A DNA stretch of 64,000 nt from the NCBI RefSeq assembly GCF_001457415.1, contig NZ_LN881722.1:496001-560000 (forward strand), read 5' to 3'. The notes beneath the pieces are model-generated. The model did no database searches, was not told the DNA's origin, and worked only from the letters and a program-made list of their open reading frames with translations. The stretch comes from Gorillibacterium timonense. Its GTDB lineage: Bacteria > Bacillota > Bacilli > Paenibacillales > NBRC-103111. Position numbers and translations under genes: made by a program. Positions 63,741-64,000 of the stretch are shown piece after piece (positions within the stretch are counted from its first letter, which is position 1; each line of letters begins with the position of its first letter).

Positions 63741-64000
63741 TTGGCATCAATTATTAAGGGCTTTCTATTTACTTTGATGGGATCAGTGGGAGTTAAGTGC
63801 AAACTATCATTACTGCCTATTAATGATCTGAAGATTGAGGGGGATCGATGGGTTTCGACTGGTTCAGATCCAAGCTTTTTTGTAGAAGGAAGAATAATTC
63901 GCGGCTGGAATCAATTAATTTGGTATTCGGAAGCCGATGAATGGATTCAATTAAAGATGTATTGGGATAATGGTGAAGGGTTTAGTGAAAACCGAACTCA
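63741..64000 (+). CDS. Start of another glycan-locus protein (cut by window end)
   Basis: An open frame of 86 codons runs from a TTG at 63741 to the window end, with GAAGGTGA 4 bases upstream. It starts MASIIKGFLFTLMGSVGVKC and continues with a beta-rich segment (DLKIEGDRWVSTGSDPSFFV and EADEWIQLKMYWDNGEGF) of the kind found at the front of multidomain glycosyltransferases in such loci. Too little is visible to name the enzyme. It lies 20 bases after the methyltransferase gene in the same operon. Confidence 0.65.
   Translation, partial: MASIIKGFLFTLMGSVGVKCKLSLLPINDLKIEGDRWVSTGSDPSFFVEGRIIRGWNQLIWYSEADEWIQLKMYWDNGEGFSENRT

Overview
This 64 kb window comes from an endospore-forming Firmicute, most likely of the Paenibacillaceae (Paenibacillus/Cohnella-like). 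The evidence is two GerA-type germinant-receptor operons, an SLH-domain S-layer protein, groESL behind a CIRCE operator, AAGGAGG-type ribosome binding sites, sigma-A promoters, and a gene content that resembles Bacillus (gltAB, tsaE-tsaB-rimI-tsaD-ydiF, ligD/ku). The first 59 kb is fairly GC-rich. The last 5 kb is clearly AT-rich.

Layout: 1-11.4 kb holds envelope and spore functions: a cut cardiolipin synthase, thiN and a Rossmann oxidoreductase, a polysaccharide deacetylase with a YkoP-like tail, two GT28 (YkoN/UgtP-like) glycosyltransferases, a YihY/BrkB membrane protein and ger operon 1 (A-B-C). At 11.7-17.8 kb is NADPH glutamate synthase. From 18.2 to 30 kb come a small membrane protein, a dimeric 95-bp repeat, a giant acyl-CoA dehydratase activase-like protein, a DUF4097 protein, a methyltransferase, an ABC-2 transporter and a second cardiolipin synthase. 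From 30 to 37.8 kb is a bacterial end-joining set split into separate polymerase, ligase and Ku genes, with ger operon 2 (A-C-D-B) lying between ligase and Ku and a repeat on each side. From 38 to 41 kb is tsaE-tsaB-rimI-tsaD (t6A tRNA modification plus S18 acetylation).

Between tsaD and the ABC-F gene ydiF lies a mobile-element patch: an IS110-family element with a candidate bridge RNA and an IS3-family element (42970-44256, 3-bp target duplication). Beside it is a dense cluster of DnaA boxes (44788-44996). After ydiF come a 5-formyl-THF cyclo-ligase, a MogA/MoaB-like protein, a single copy of the 95-bp repeat, groESL and a PfkB kinase. From 52.8 kb to the end is what looks like an S-layer glycosylation or cell-wall polysaccharide locus: O-antigen-ligase-like protein with a TPR tail, SLH protein, rfbC, rfbA, then a Wzm/Wzt ABC exporter whose permease carries an extra N-terminal ectodomain, a methyltransferase/coiled-coil protein that may act as a chain-length ruler, and the start of another gene.

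Most interesting signals: the DnaA-box cluster next to tsaD/ydiF; a family of about 95-bp repeats with inverted ends (five copies at three loci); a 136-nt structured candidate bridge RNA; the end-joining genes separated by a germination operon; and the modular exporter/ruler proteins at the right end.
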